Assembly: GCA_002995625.1 (NCBI GenBank)
Contig: PVBP01000006.1
Span: 1 to 64,000 of the forward strand
Length of the DNA: 64,000 nt
Origin: Lysobacteraceae bacterium
Lineage (GTDB): Bacteria > Pseudomonadota > Gammaproteobacteria > Xanthomonadales > Ahniellaceae
Reading direction: 5' to 3'
A program made the translations under genes and the position numbers. Below, one piece after another: positions 26,033 to 36,862 of this stretch. A model generated the notes under the pieces. That model saw nothing but the letters and a program-made list of their open reading frames with translations, was not told where the DNA came from and did not search any database. The stretch's first letter is position 1. Every line of letters starts with the position of its first letter.

Positions 26033-26617
26033 GTGTCCCGTGCCGAACTTCGAGCCCTGATGCGTTCGCGGCGGCTCGCGACCCCTGCGGACGCGCGGTC
26101 GGCCGGCTGCGCCGCGCTGACCGCGCGACTGGCGGACTTCGAGCCGGTCCGGAGCGCGCGCCGCATCGCCGGGTACGAAGCGACGCGCGGCGAACCCGCG
26201 CTCAACGAGCTGGCCGCGCTGTGCCACGCGCGCGGCCAGCAGTGGCTGCTGCCCGTGATCGCGGGCCCCGTCGCCGGCCTGCGCTTCGCGCCGTGGCGCC
26301 CGGGCTGCCGGATGGCCCCGAATCGCCACGCGATCCCCGAGCCGATCGTGCCCGAGGCCGAACTCGTCGACCCGCCGGACCTCGACGTCGCGCTGGTCCC
26401 GCTGCTCGCCTTCGACCGGCGCGGCCAGCGCCTCGGCAGCGGCGGCGGACACTACGACCGTGCCTTCGCGTTCCTGGCCGGGCGCGACCGCCCGACCAGG
26501 CCCCTGCTGGTCGGCATCGCATGGTCGTTCCAGGAAGCGCAACTGGCGCCCGAGCCGTGGGACGTTTCCCTCGACTGGGTCGCCACCGAGCGGGAGCTGA
26601 TCCGATGCCACGCCTGA
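26033..26617 (+). CDS. fau: 5-Formyltetrahydrofolate cyclo-ligase
   Basis: A 194-residue ATP-dependent enzyme converting 5-formyl-THF to 5,10-methenyl-THF. The family motif GSGGGHYDRAFA is at about residue 135, and the N-terminal ELRALMRSRR supplies the nucleotide-binding Arg residues. Length is typical (180-200). GTG 26033 is chosen because it lies after the 6S RNA and just before the conserved helix; the frame is open through the 6S RNA but that part is not coding. In E. coli the gene (ygfA) is processed from the 6S transcript, and the arrangement is the same here. The stop overlaps the next gene by 13 bp. Confidence 0.92.
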   Translation: MSRAELRALMRSRRLATPADARSAGCAALTARLADFEPVRSARRIAGYEATRGEPALNELAALCHARGQQWLLPVIAGPVAGLRFAPWRPGCRMAPNRHAIPEPIVPEAELVDPPDLDVALVPLLAFDRRGQRLGSGGGHYDRAFAFLAGRDRPTRPLLVGIAWSFQEAQLAPEPWDVSLDWVATERELIRCHA

Positions 26618-27111
26618 GGCCCCCGGCGCCGACGCCGCCGGATCCCGCGACCGGCCACTGGCTGATGAAGTCGGAGCCGGACGAGTTCTCGATCGACGAT
26701 CTCGAACGTCGCGGCACCGAGGCGTGGTCCGGCGTGCGCAACTACCAGGCGCGCAACTACATGCGCGACGCGATGCGCGTCGGCGACCGCGTGCTGTTCT
26801 ACCACTCGAGCTGCGCCGAACCCGGCGTGGTCGGGCTCGCGCGCATCGCGAGCCCGCCCCGGGCCGACCCGACCCAGTTCGATCCGGCGAGCGCGTACCA
26901 TGACCCGAAGAGCACCCCCGGCGCGCCGCGCTGGGTGCTGGTCGACGTGGCCTTCGAGCGGCGCCTCCGGCGACCGGTGGGCCTTCGTGAGATCCGGCGG
27001 CACGCCGCGAAACTCGCCGGTCTGGCACTGCTGAGTCCCGGCAACCGCCTCTCGGTGATGCCGGTCCTGCCCGCGCATTTCGACCTGATCGTCGCCCTGG
27101 AGGACGCATGA
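26605..27111 (+). CDS. EVE-domain protein
   Basis: A 168-residue protein of the EVE (PUA-like) fold: [16 protein letters not shown] at the start, [28 protein letters not shown] in the first half, and AYHDPKS in the middle. The fold binds modified bases in DNA or RNA; in bacteria its single-domain forms have no settled role. The ATG at 26605 overlaps the end of fau and the stop overlaps rpiA by ATGA, so fau-EVE-rpiA are co-translated. This neighbourhood of fau is common in Pseudomonas and Xanthomonas relatives. Confidence 0.9.
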   Translation: MPRLRPPAPTPPDPATGHWLMKSEPDEFSIDDLERRGTEAWSGVRNYQARNYMRDAMRVGDRVLFYHSSCAEPGVVGLARIASPPRADPTQFDPASAYHDPKSTPGAPRWVLVDVAFERRLRRPVGLREIRRHAAKLAGLALLSPGNRLSVMPVLPAHFDLIVALEDA

Positions 27112-27749
27112 ACGCCGATTCCGAGAAGAAGGCCGCCGCCGAGCGCGCGCTGCGGCACGTCGAGGAAGGATCCGTCATCGGAGTCGGCACCGGCTCGACG
27201 GTCGACCACTTCATCGCCGGACTCGCGCGGATGGCGGATCGCATCGAAGGCGCGGTGTCGAGTTCCGAGCGCAGCACCGCGAAGCTGAAGGCGGCCGGGA
27301 TCCGCGTGCTCGACCTCAACGCGACCGGGGACCTGCCGCTGTATGTCGATGGCGCCGACGAGGTCGATCCGCACAAGCGGCTGATCAAGGGCGGCGGCGG
27401 CGCGCTGACGCGCGAGAAGATCGTCGCGGCGGCGAGCCGCCGTTTCGTCTGCATCGTCGATCGCGGCAAGCGGGTCGAGCTGCTCGGCCGCTTCCCGCTG
27501 CCGGTCGAGGTGATCCCGATGGCGCGCAGCTACGTCGCGCGCCAGCTCGTGCGGCTCGGCGGGCAGCCGGTCTGGCGCGAGGGCTTCGTCACCGACAACG
27601 GCAACTGGATCCTCGACGTCCACCACCTGGTGATCACCGATCCGGTCGGCCTCGAGCGCGCGATCGGCGAGATCGCCGGGGTGGTCTGCGTCGGACTGTT
27701 CGCGCGTCGGCCGGCGGACGTCGTCATCGCCGGCGACGAGGAGAGCTGA
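27108..27749 (+). CDS. rpiA: Ribose-5-phosphate isomerase A
   Basis: A 213-residue enzyme of the pentose phosphate pathway interconverting ribose and ribulose 5-phosphate. Signatures are [12 protein letters not shown] (phosphate loop, about residue 25), [10 protein letters not shown], and [24 protein letters not shown], which holds the catalytic Asp/Glu/Lys. Size equals E. coli RpiA (219). The start overlaps the EVE gene. Confidence 0.95.
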   Translation: MNADSEKKAAAERALRHVEEGSVIGVGTGSTVDHFIAGLARMADRIEGAVSSSERSTAKLKAAGIRVLDLNATGDLPLYVDGADEVDPHKRLIKGGGGALTREKIVAAASRRFVCIVDRGKRVELLGRFPLPVEVIPMARSYVARQLVRLGGQPVWREGFVTDNGNWILDVHHLVITDPVGLERAIGEIAGVVCVGLFARRPADVVIAGDEES

Positions 27750-27778
27750 CCTGCGGAGATCCGCGCCTGTGCCGGGCT

Positions 27779-27811
27779 GGCGGGGCGCGTCGATTCCGGC
27801 GCGGTCCCGCC
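27779..27811. terminator. Hairpin between convergent rpiA and Lon-domain genes
   Basis: GGCGGG and CCCGCC pair, with an inner CGCG/CGCG part, in the gap between two convergent genes. No T-run follows on either strand. Confidence 0.4.
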
Positions 27812-27812
27812 G

Positions 27813-28403
27813 TCAGCGCTGGAAGCGCGGCAGCCAGCCGGCGAGGAGCGCGAGACGATCCCGCGGGTCGTCCGTCTCGAGCAGCCGCTGGCGCTCGGTC
27901 GGCTCGATCGGCAGGATCTCGGCGAGCCGCCACGCGACCCATGCGGCGTCGTCGAAATCCGGATCGCGCGCCCCCGGCAGGAGGTCCTCGGCCTGCTCCG
28001 CCGCACGGCGCAGCAGGGTCGCCAGCAGCCCATGCTCGGCCGGCACCTCGAGGGTCGGATCGGGCGGCAGGCGATCGATGTCGCCGAGCGCGAGTCCATC
28101 GTCGCGGATCCATCGACGGCGCAGCCGGAAGCGCTCACCGCCAACGCACTGGATGCCGAGCAGTCCGTCGGGCAACGTGGTGAAGTCGACGATCCTCGCC
28201 AGCGTCCCGACCGCATGCGGCTCGGCCGGCACCCCGGCCTCCGCGCCACGCGCGATCAGCAGTACGCCGAACGGCTCGCCGGCGCGTGCGCAGTCGCGAA
28301 CCAGCGCGAGATAGCGCGGCTCGAAGATCCGCAACGCCAGACGCCCGCCAGGGAACAGCACGGTCCCGAGCGGGAACAGCCCGACATCGCGATCGACCGT
28401 CAA
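27813..28403 (-). CDS. Lon N-terminal (substrate-binding) domain protein
   Basis: A 196-residue protein consisting only of the LON substrate-binding domain. It opens with VGLFPLGTVLFPGGRLALRIFEPRYLALV, the classical beginning of this domain, and ends in a helical bundle. No ATPase or protease part is present. Such stand-alone proteins have no settled function. It overlaps the upstream lipoprotein gene by 4 bp and is the last gene of the adk-mpl transcript. Confidence 0.88.
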   Translation of the reverse strand: MTVDRDVGLFPLGTVLFPGGRLALRIFEPRYLALVRDCARAGEPFGVLLIARGAEAGVPAEPHAVGTLARIVDFTTLPDGLLGIQCVGGERFRLRRRWIRDDGLALGDIDRLPPDPTLEVPAEHGLLATLLRRAAEQAEDLLPGARDPDFDDAAWVAWRLAEILPIEPTERQRLLETDDPRDRLALLAGWLPRFQR

Positions 28404-28915
28404 TCGATGATCTCGGCGCGACCGTCGGGGAACACGCGGACGTGAACGTAAAGGCCCTCGCCCTCCTTCGGGACCCCGAAGAACATGTAGTAGCGGTAGC
28501 CGCCGACCTCGTCCTCGTACTTGCGGTAGAACGAATCGACCGGCAGACCCATGCCCGAGACATGGCGGTAGAGCGCCTTGAAGGCATGCTCCCGGGAGAC
28601 GTCCTCGTCGGCGATGTCGACCGGTCCACCCAGGACCGAGGCCGGGATCTCGGCGATGGCCTTGCGGATGCGGCGATCGTCGTGGTTCGGCACGTTCGGC
28701 GCGATGACCACGGGCGCCGCTGCCGTCGGGGCCGACGCCACGACCCCCGGCTCGGGCGCGTCGGTCGTGAAGCCCTCGGCCGGGCGCGGTTCATCGGCCG
28801 CGACCGGCGCGGCGGCCTCGTCGGCGGCCGATGGCGGCGCGGCATTCTCCCGGTCGCACGCGGCGACCAGGACTCCGAGGGCGGCGATCAGCGCAAGTCG
28901 GACAGTGGCAGTCAT
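28400..28915 (-). CDS. Lipoprotein of unknown function
   Basis: A 171-residue protein with a lipoprotein signal ending LVAAC. A long Ala/Pro-rich linker follows, containing DEPRPAEGFTTDAP, and then a compact C-terminal domain (about residues 85-170, ending YVHVRVFPDGRAEIID). No family is recognised. The linker motif recurs almost unchanged in the unrelated membrane protein at 47217-47936. It lies 10 bp after mpl and overlaps the Lon-domain gene. Confidence 0.7.
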   Translation of the reverse strand: MTATVRLALIAALGVLVAACDRENAAPPSAADEAAAPVAADEPRPAEGFTTDAPEPGVVASAPTAAAPVVIAPNVPNHDDRRIRKAIAEIPASVLGGPVDIADEDVSREHAFKALYRHVSGMGLPVDSFYRKYEDEVGGYRYYMFFGVPKEGEGLYVHVRVFPDGRAEIID

Positions 28916-28925
28916 GTTGGCTCCG

Positions 28926-30311
28926 TCAGGATGCTTTGGTGGTGCGGACGCCCGGGTGGGCGGCGGCCCATGCGACCGCGAAACGATGCGGAAGGTTCTC
29001 GAATCCGCCATTGGACATGAAGACGACCCGGTCGCCGGGCCTGCCGTCGCCGAGCAGGGCCTCGAGCATCGCGTCGGTGGACGGATGGGCGGAAAAGCGC
29101 CCGCCCAGGACCCGCTCCAGCGCCGTCGGCCGCCAGGCCAGATCCGGGCGGACCAGCATCAGCACGCGATCCGCGGCGGCCAGCGCCTCCGGAAGGGCCT
29201 CGGCGTGCGCGCCGGTGCGCATCGAGTTGCTGCGGGGCTCGACGACCGCGACGAGGCGCCCCGCGCCCATCCGGCCGCGGACCGCGGCCAGCGTTTCCGC
29301 GATCGCGGTCGGATGGTGGGCGAAGTCGTCCCACGCGGTCAGTCCGCCGGCATCAACCAGCGGCTCGAGGCGCCGACGGACGCCGCGGAAGCCGGCGAGG
29401 GCCGCGATCGCGGCCTGCGGGTCGACGCCGAGCGCCGCGACCGCCGCGACCGCCGCGAGCGCGTTCATCGCGTTGTGCCGGCCCGGCATCGACCACTCGC
29501 CGGCCCCGACCGGCACGCCCCGGTGCCGGATCGACAGACGGATGCCGTCGCACGCGACCTCCCAGTCGCAGCCGGAACCCTCGGGGCCGAAGCGCTCGAC
29601 GGGCGTCCAGCAGCCCATCGCCAGCACCTCGGCGAGGCGTGGATCGGTGCCATTGACGATCAGCCGCCCGCGGCCCGGCACGGTGCGGACCAGGTGGTGG
29701 AACTGGCGCTGGATCGCCGCCACGTCCGGGAAGATGTCGGCGTGGTCGAACTCGAGGTTGTTGAGGATCGCGATCTCCGGCCGGTAATGGACGAACTTCG
29801 AGCGCTTGTCGAAGAACGCGGTGTCGTACTCGTCGGCCTCGACCACGAACTCCGCGCCGCGCCCGAGCCTTGCCGAGACGCCGAAATCGAGCGGCACGCC
29901 GCCGACGAGGAAACCGGGCTCCCGGCCCAACGCGTCCAGCAGATGGGCGACGAGGCTGGTCGTGGTGGTCTTGCCGTGGGTCCCGGCGACGGCGACGACG
30001 CGCCGGGAGGCCAGCACCTCCCGGGCGAGCCACTCGGGACCCGATACGTATCGCAATCCGGCGTCGAGCATCCGCTCCACGATCGGATGGCCGCGCGACA
30101 GCGCATTGCCGACCACGACGAGGTCGGGCGGGGGCTCCAGCGCGTCGCTGCCGTATCCCGCGGCCAGCGGGATGCCGAGCGCCTCGAGCTGCGTCGACAT
30201 CGGCGGATAGACGTCCTGGTCGGAGCCCGAGACCCGGTGGCCGAGCTCGCGCGCGAGGGCGGCGATGCCGCCCATGAAGGTCCCGCAGATGCCGAGCACG
30301 TGCACGCGCAT
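28926..30311 (-). CDS. mpl: UDP-N-acetylmuramate:L-Ala-gamma-D-Glu-meso-DAP ligase
   Basis: This cytoplasmic ATP-dependent Mur ligase attaches recycled murein tripeptide to UDP-MurNAc. The 461 residues match E. coli Mpl (457). The N-terminal HVLGICGTFMGGIAALARELG is the Mpl variant of the Mur nucleotide fold, VAGTHGKTTTTSLVAHLLD is the ATP loop (about residue 110), and EADEYDTAFFDKRSKFVHY is the Mpl-specific central block. MurC would lack the Phe-Met in GTFMGG. Same transcript as adk and the small membrane protein. Confidence 0.94.
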   Translation of the reverse strand: MRVHVLGICGTFMGGIAALARELGHRVSGSDQDVYPPMSTQLEALGIPLAAGYGSDALEPPPDLVVVGNALSRGHPIVERMLDAGLRYVSGPEWLAREVLASRRVVAVAGTHGKTTTTSLVAHLLDALGREPGFLVGGVPLDFGVSARLGRGAEFVVEADEYDTAFFDKRSKFVHYRPEIAILNNLEFDHADIFPDVAAIQRQFHHLVRTVPGRGRLIVNGTDPRLAEVLAMGCWTPVERFGPEGSGCDWEVACDGIRLSIRHRGVPVGAGEWSMPGRHNAMNALAAVAAVAALGVDPQAAIAALAGFRGVRRRLEPLVDAGGLTAWDDFAHHPTAIAETLAAVRGRMGAGRLVAVVEPRSNSMRTGAHAEALPEALAAADRVLMLVRPDLAWRPTALERVLGGRFSAHPSTDAMLEALLGDGRPGDRVVFMSNGGFENLPHRFAVAWAAAHPGVRTTKAS

Positions 30312-30313
30312 CG

Positions 30314-30850
30314 TCAGGCCGCGGCGGCACGCGACGCCACGATCAGCAGGCCGGCCGCCAACTCGACCAGCAGCAGCGCGACCGCGAGCAGGACGCCCTG
30401 GCGCAGCGGCACCTCGAGCGCATGCCGGAAGATGCTCCCCTGCACGACCAGCTTCCAGGCCAGCAGCGCCAGCGACAGCCAGCCGAACAGCACCTGGCCT
30501 GCGGTCAGCTCGGCCGAATCGTCCGGCAGTCGGCCCACGAGCGCGACCACCGGCAGCACCAGCAGCGCGAACGCAAGCCCGGTCGCGACGATCGCGGTGG
30601 CGGTCTGGACGAAGCGCGCGGTGCGCCTCGCGACCGACAGCACGAGGTACGGCACGCCCAGCCCGACGAGGACCGCGACCACGGCTCGCAGCAGCAGGCC
30701 GTCGCCGGCGCCGAAGTGGTGCGCGGCGAGACCGTCGAGGCCGACCTGGGCGACCAGCAGGGCCGCGAGCAGCGGCGGCGAGTACGGCAGATCCTGGGGC
30801 CCCGCGCGCAGCCGCATCAGCCCGGCGATCGTCGCCAGCAACGCGCTCAT
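30314..30850 (-). CDS. Small integral membrane protein
   Basis: A 178-residue protein with four to five predicted membrane helices, for example VVAVLVGLGVPYLVLSV, ALLVLPVVALVG and VLLAVALLLVELAAGLLIV. No enzymatic motif is seen and I do not recognise the family; YIP1-like proteins have a similar build. It lies between adk and mpl on the same strand, 2 bp before mpl. The start at 30850 removes 13 non-conserved-looking residues of the longer frame. Confidence 0.75.
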   Translation of the reverse strand: MSALLATIAGLMRLRAGPQDLPYSPPLLAALLVAQVGLDGLAAHHFGAGDGLLLRAVVAVLVGLGVPYLVLSVARRTARFVQTATAIVATGLAFALLVLPVVALVGRLPDDSAELTAGQVLFGWLSLALLAWKLVVQGSIFRHALEVPLRQGVLLAVALLLVELAAGLLIVASRAAAA

Positions 30851-30902
30851 GCCGGGAGTTCCGCTGGCCGCAATCCGCCCCCCGGGCACCTCGTCCAGCG
30901 CA

Positions 30903-31484
30903 TCATCCGGCCCGGACGGCGGTCTTCCCGAGCGCGGCCATGATCCGGTCCAGAACCTCGTCGATCGTGCCGACCCCGTCGACGCGCTTCAGCGCCCCGC
31001 GCGCGGCGTAGAAGTCGATCACCGGCGCGGTCTGCTCGGCATAGACCCGGAGCCGCTGGCGCACGGTCTCGGGGTTGTCGTCGCGGCGCCCCTCGGCGGC
31101 GGCGCGACCGGCGAGCCGGTCGAACAGGAGCGCCTCGTCGACGTCGAGCTGGATCACGTGGTCGAGCGGCCGGCCGAGGCGCGCCAGCAGCGCATCGAGC
31201 GCCCGCGCCTGCGCGACGTTGCGCGGGTAGCCGTCGAGGATGAAGCCCGCTGCCGCATCCGGCTCGCCGAGACGGGCCTCGAGCATCCCGAGCACGATCT
31301 CGTCCGAGACCAGCTGGCCGGCCTCCATCACGGCCTTTGCCGCACGCCCGAGCTCCGTGCCGGCCGCGACCTGGGCGCGGAGCAGGTCGCCGGTCGAGAC
31401 GTGGGCCACCCCGAGCGCTTCCCTGAGCCGGGCCGCCTGGGTTCCCTTGCCGGAACCGGGCGCGCCGAGAAGAACGATACGCAT
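30903..31484 (-). CDS. adk: Adenylate kinase
   Basis: A 193-residue enzyme equilibrating ATP, ADP and AMP. GAPGSGKGTQAARL is the P-loop at the N-terminus, STGDLLR and DGYPRN line the AMP site, and the LID is the short type (GRAAAEGRRDDNPETVRQRL) without zinc Cys. Short-LID enzymes are usual in some lineages, including Lysobacterales. The frame is open upstream to 31544, but MRIVLLGAPG is the natural start. The PPi-PFK gene is divergent from it. Confidence 0.94.
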   Translation of the reverse strand: MRIVLLGAPGSGKGTQAARLREALGVAHVSTGDLLRAQVAAGTELGRAAKAVMEAGQLVSDEIVLGMLEARLGEPDAAAGFILDGYPRNVAQARALDALLARLGRPLDHVIQLDVDEALLFDRLAGRAAAEGRRDDNPETVRQRLRVYAEQTAPVIDFYAARGALKRVDGVGTIDEVLDRIMAALGKTAVRAG

Positions 31485-31598
31485 CGCAGTCGAGTCCTGG
31501 TCGAGGCGACCGGCCGCACGCAGCCCGGGCGCTTGAACTGGCATGGAAACCGGGCACGCTATCGGCCGTCGGAAGCCAAGTCAATGCAAGGAAAGTCG

Positions 31599-32870
31599 AT
31601 GGCCGCTGGGAATCTCCTGTATGCGCAGAGCGGCGGCGTGACCGCCGTCATCAACGCCACCGCGAGCGCCGTGATCGAGGCGGCGCGCGCGCGGGGCACC
31701 CGGATCGGCAAGGTCTACGCCGCGCGCGACGGGATCCTCGGCGCGCTGCGCGAGGAGCTGATCGACACCGGCGTGGAGCCGGCCGCGGCGATCCGCGCGC
31801 TCGCCCACACGCCAGGCGGCGCGTTCGGCTCGTGCCGCTTCAAGCTCAAGGACATCGCCGGCGACCGCGCCAGCTACGAACGCCTGATCGCGGTGTTCCG
31901 CGCCCACGACATCCGCTGGTTCCTCTACAACGGCGGCAACGACTCGGCCGACACCGCGCTCAAGCTGTCGTCGATCGGCGCGGCGCTGGGCTACCCGATC
32001 GCCTGCATCGGCATCCCGAAGACGGTCGACAACGATCTCGCCGAAACCGACTCGAGTCCCGGCTTCGGCTCGGTCGCGAAGTACACCGCGATCTCGACGA
32101 TGGAGGCCGGGTTCGACGTGCGCGCGATGGCGTCCACGTCGACCCGCGTGTTCGTGCTCGAGACGATGGGCCGGCACGCCGGCTGGATCGCGGCGTCGGC
32201 CGGCCTCGCGGCGCGCACCCGGGACGACCCGCCGCACCTGATCCTGCTGCCCGAGGTGCCGTTCGACGAGGCGCGGTTCCTCGCCGCGGTCGATGCCTGC
32301 GTCAAGCGCGTCGGCTACTGCGTCATCGTCGTCTCCGAGGGCGTGCGCGACGCCACGGGCCGCTTCCTCGCCGAGGCCGGCGGCGTCGACGCCTTCGGTC
32401 ACAGGCAGCTCGGGGGTGTCGGCCCGCTGATCGCCGACCTCGTCGGCGCGAAGCTCGGCTACAAGCACCACGCGGCGGTCAGCGACTACCTGCAGCGCTC
32501 GGCCCGGCACATCGCGTCGAAGACCGACCTCGCGCACGCGCGCGCGGTCGGCAAGGCCGCGGTGGCCTACGCGCTCGCCGGAATGAACGCGGTGATGCCG
32601 GCGATTCGCCGGACCTCGCAGCGTCCGTACCGATGGACGATCGAGCCGGCACCGCTCGACCGGGTCGCGAACCGCGAGAAGCAGCTGCCGCGCCAGTTCA
32701 TCCGGGCCGACGGCTTCGGGATCACCGCGGCGGCGCGGCGCTATCTCGCGCCGCTGATCGAGGGCGAGGCCCATCCGCCGTACCGCGCGGACGGACTCCC
32801 GGACTACGTGGTCCTGAAGAACCGTCCGGTCCGGAAGAAGCTGCCGCAGTTCCGGATCCCGGGTCACTGA
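31599..32870 (+). CDS. pfp: PPi-dependent 6-phosphofructokinase
   Basis: The 423-residue protein phosphorylates fructose 6-phosphate reversibly, with pyrophosphate as likely donor. Key residues: [11 protein letters not shown] at the N-terminus, [10 protein letters not shown] at the nucleotide/PPi loop (about 110), and PKTVDNDL (about 140). ATP-type enzymes have GGDGS and GTIDND here; a non-Gly in the first loop and Lys in the second exclude ATP and mark PPi use (family knowledge). [12 protein letters not shown]-like segment binds the sugar. ATG 31599 has AGGAAAG upstream; ATG 31584 adds five residues. A long in-frame open stretch upstream is not coding. Confidence 0.9.
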   Translation: MAAGNLLYAQSGGVTAVINATASAVIEAARARGTRIGKVYAARDGILGALREELIDTGVEPAAAIRALAHTPGGAFGSCRFKLKDIAGDRASYERLIAVFRAHDIRWFLYNGGNDSADTALKLSSIGAALGYPIACIGIPKTVDNDLAETDSSPGFGSVAKYTAISTMEAGFDVRAMASTSTRVFVLETMGRHAGWIAASAGLAARTRDDPPHLILLPEVPFDEARFLAAVDACVKRVGYCVIVVSEGVRDATGRFLAEAGGVDAFGHRQLGGVGPLIADLVGAKLGYKHHAAVSDYLQRSARHIASKTDLAHARAVGKAAVAYALAGMNAVMPAIRRTSQRPYRWTIEPAPLDRVANREKQLPRQFIRADGFGITAAARRYLAPLIEGEAHPPYRADGLPDYVVLKNRPVRKKLPQFRIPGH

Positions 32871-32872
32871 TC

Positions 32873-32888
32873 CAGCGGCGCGCCGCTG
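32873..32888. terminator. Perfect 16-bp palindrome between convergent pfp and murA
   Basis: CAGCGGCGCGCCGCTG is fully self-complementary and follows the pfp stop by 2 bp. It can form a short hairpin at the 3' ends of both genes. No T-run. Confidence 0.35.
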
Positions 32889-32915
32889 CGCGACGCGGGC
32901 TGCCGCGGCGATCGT

Positions 32916-34482
<1,567 letters not shown>

Positions 34483-34592
34483 CGCGCGGGGGCGCTTCGG
34501 GAAGGGGCGTTCGGTGCGCCTGCTAGGATCGTCGATCTTAACACCGCGCCGCGTCCGGGCTCGAGCCGCCGGAAGCGGACCGAGGAAGCCCG

Positions 34593-35618
34593 ATGGAATC
34601 CGCCCTCTCCCCGACCCCGACGGCGTCGACCGCGACCGGTGCCACCGCGGAAGCCGGGTTGTTCCGGTCCGCGCGCGAGGTGATCGCGACCGAAGCCCGT
34701 GCGATCGAAGCCCTCGGTGACCGCATCGACGGGCGCTTCGCCGACGCCTGCCGGCTGATGCTCGCGTGCCGCGGTCGCGTGGTCGTCACCGGCATGGGCA
34801 AGTCCGGGCACGTCGCCCGCAAGATCGCGGCCACGCTCGCCTCGACCGGAACGCCCTCGTTCTTCGTGCACCCCGGCGAAGCGAGCCACGGCGACCTCGG
34901 CATGGTCACCGGGGAAGACGTCGTGATCGCGCTGTCGAACTCGGGCGAGACCGACGAGATCCTGACGATCCTCCCGGTGATCCGGCGGCTCGGTGCGCGG
35001 CTGGTCGCGCTCACCGGCAACCCGTCCTCGACGCTGGCGCAGTCCGCCGACGTCCATCTCGACGTCGGCGTGCCGGCCGAGGCCTGCCCGCTCGGGCTCG
35101 CGCCGACCGCGAGCACGACCGCCGCGCTGGTGATGGGCGACGCGCTGGCGATCGCGCTGCTCGAGGCGCGCGGATTCACGGCCGAGGACTTCGCGCGCTC
35201 GCATCCCGCGGGCGCGCTCGGGCGGCGCCTCCTGCTCAGCATCGCCGACGTGATGCACGCCGACGACCAGGTGCCGAAGGTCGGCACCGGCGCGACCCTG
35301 TCCGAGGCGCTGGTCGAGATGACGCGCAAGGGGCTCGGGATGACCGGCATCGTCGACGGCGACGGCCGGCTGGTCGGCGTGTTCACGGACGGCGACCTGC
35401 GCCGCACGCTCGACGACGCGACGATCGACTTCCGCGCGACCCCGGTCACCCGGGTGATGACGACGCGGGCGAAGACGATCGGCCCGCACCAGCTCGCGGT
35501 CGAGGCGGCCCGGCTGATGGAGAGCCACAAGATCAACGGCCTGCTGGTCGTCGACGGGGGCGGCCGTTTGGTCGGGGCCCTCAACATTCATGACCTGTTG
35601 CGCGCCAAGGTGGTCTGA
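34593..35618 (+). CDS. kdsD: D-arabinose 5-phosphate isomerase
   Basis: A 341-residue enzyme making arabinose 5-phosphate from ribulose 5-phosphate, the start of KDO synthesis for lipopolysaccharide. An N-terminal SIS domain (GMGKSGHVARKIAATLASTG, about residue 65) is followed by two CBS domains (about 210-335), the usual architecture. GAGGAAG lies upstream of the ATG. First gene of the kds/lpt/rpoN block. Confidence 0.95.
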   Translation: MESALSPTPTASTATGATAEAGLFRSAREVIATEARAIEALGDRIDGRFADACRLMLACRGRVVVTGMGKSGHVARKIAATLASTGTPSFFVHPGEASHGDLGMVTGEDVVIALSNSGETDEILTILPVIRRLGARLVALTGNPSSTLAQSADVHLDVGVPAEACPLGLAPTASTTAALVMGDALAIALLEARGFTAEDFARSHPAGALGRRLLLSIADVMHADDQVPKVGTGATLSEALVEMTRKGLGMTGIVDGDGRLVGVFTDGDLRRTLDDATIDFRATPVTRVMTTRAKTIGPHQLAVEAARLMESHKINGLLVVDGGGRLVGALNIHDLLRAKVV

Positions 35619-35651
35619 TCCGGCGCCCCGACGCGCACCGCGCGAGCCCCG

Positions 35652-36224
35652 ATGCGCCCCGCGAATCCACCCGATTCCGCCGACCTGCCGGCCGACGTGC
35701 GCGAGCGCGCGGCGCGCGTGCGCCTCGCGGCCTTCGACGTCGATGGCGTGCTGACCGACGGCGGACTGACCGACCTCGGCGACGGCACCGAGGCCAAGCG
35801 CTTCCACGTGCACGACGGCCTCGGGCTGAAGCTGCTGCAGCGCGCCGGCATCGCGATCGCCTGGATCACCGCGCGCCGCGGCGAGGCGGTCGCGCGGCGC
35901 GCGCGCGAGCTCGGCATCGAGCGGCTGTACCAGGGCGAGACCGACAAGCTCGCGCGGCTGATGGCGGTCGCGTCCGCGGTCGGCGTCGGGCTGGAGGCGG
36001 TCGCCTACATGGGCGACGACCTGCCCGATCTCGCATGCCTCGCGCGTGCCGGGTTCGCGATCGCGCCCGCGAACGCGCACCCGTGGATCCTCGCCCACGT
36101 GCACTGGCAGACGCGTCTCGCCGGCGGCGCCGGCGCCGTGCGCGAGGCCTGCGATCTGATCCTCACCGCGCGCGGCGACGCCGATCGCGTCATCGCCGAT
36201 GCCCGAGCCGGGCGGACCGCATGA
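35652..36224 (+). CDS. kdsC: KDO 8-phosphate phosphatase
   Basis: A 190-residue HAD-type phosphatase releasing KDO from KDO-8-phosphate. The nucleophile loop is FDVDGVLTDGGL (about residue 32), with the typical KdsC WITARRG and MGDDLPDL segments. The C1 type without a cap domain fits the size. Its stop overlaps the start of lptC by ATGA. Confidence 0.94.
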   Translation: MRPANPPDSADLPADVRERAARVRLAAFDVDGVLTDGGLTDLGDGTEAKRFHVHDGLGLKLLQRAGIAIAWITARRGEAVARRARELGIERLYQGETDKLARLMAVASAVGVGLEAVAYMGDDLPDLACLARAGFAIAPANAHPWILAHVHWQTRLAGGAGAVREACDLILTARGDADRVIADARAGRTA

Positions 36225-36862
36225 ACGCAGCCCGCGAGCCTGCCGGATTCACGGCCCGATTCGCCGCCTGGCGCTCCAGCCTCCGCTGGCAGGGCGTGCG
36301 CCGCAGCCTCGTCGCCGCGGCGGTCCTCTCGGTGCTGGCCGCGACCACGGTGTGGTTCGCCGGCCTCGGCCGCGAGCCCGACGCGGGCGAGCGCTTCATC
36401 GGCCCGCCGCGCTCGGACTACACGCTCGAGTCGTTCACGCTGACCGTGCTCGGCGACGATGGCACGCTCTCGTTCCGAGGCGCGGCGCCGCGGATGACCC
36501 GCCATCCGTGGCTGGGGCATCTCGATGTCGAACGACCCGACTTCGAGCTGCATACCCGGGAGGGCGAGGTCTGGCGCGCCGGCGCGCGCTGGGCCCGGGT
36601 CAGCGCCGCGGCCGACGAGCTGCGCCTCGTCGAGGACGCGCGCGTCGCGCGCGAGCCCGCGGCCGGCGTCGAACCGGTGACGCTGACCAGCGCCGAGCTG
36701 ATCGCGCGCCCGCAGGAGGACCGCGTGCTCTCGAGCCATCCGGTCGAGGTCGAGATGCCCGGCTCTATACTGCGGGGCGTCGGTCTCGAGGCCGACCTCG
36801 CCAACCGGCGCTTCTCCCTGCTTTCCGAGGTCCAGGCCCGCTATGAGCCCACCCGCCGCTGA
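36221..36862 (+). CDS. lptC: LPS export protein LptC
   Basis: A 213-residue bitopic inner-membrane protein that hands LPS from LptB2FG to LptA. One N-terminal membrane helix (VAAAVLSVLAATTVWFAGL, about residues 30-50) is followed by a periplasmic beta-jellyroll. Sequence of LptC is poorly conserved; the call rests on size, layout and position between kdsC and lptA, with SSHPVEVEMPGSILRGVGLE as the recognisable C-terminal block. Confidence 0.9.
   Translation: MNAAREPAGFTARFAAWRSSLRWQGVRRSLVAAAVLSVLAATTVWFAGLGREPDAGERFIGPPRSDYTLESFTLTVLGDDGTLSFRGAAPRMTRHPWLGHLDVERPDFELHTREGEVWRAGARWARVSAAADELRLVEDARVAREPAAGVEPVTLTSAELIARPQEDRVLSSHPVEVEMPGSILRGVGLEADLANRRFSLLSEVQARYEPTRR

Noticed and set aside
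28578-31598. Open plus-strand frame leading into pfp
   Set aside because: It runs antisense to mpl, the membrane protein and adk; GC-rich codons leave the opposite strand open. The PFK domain starts at 31599.
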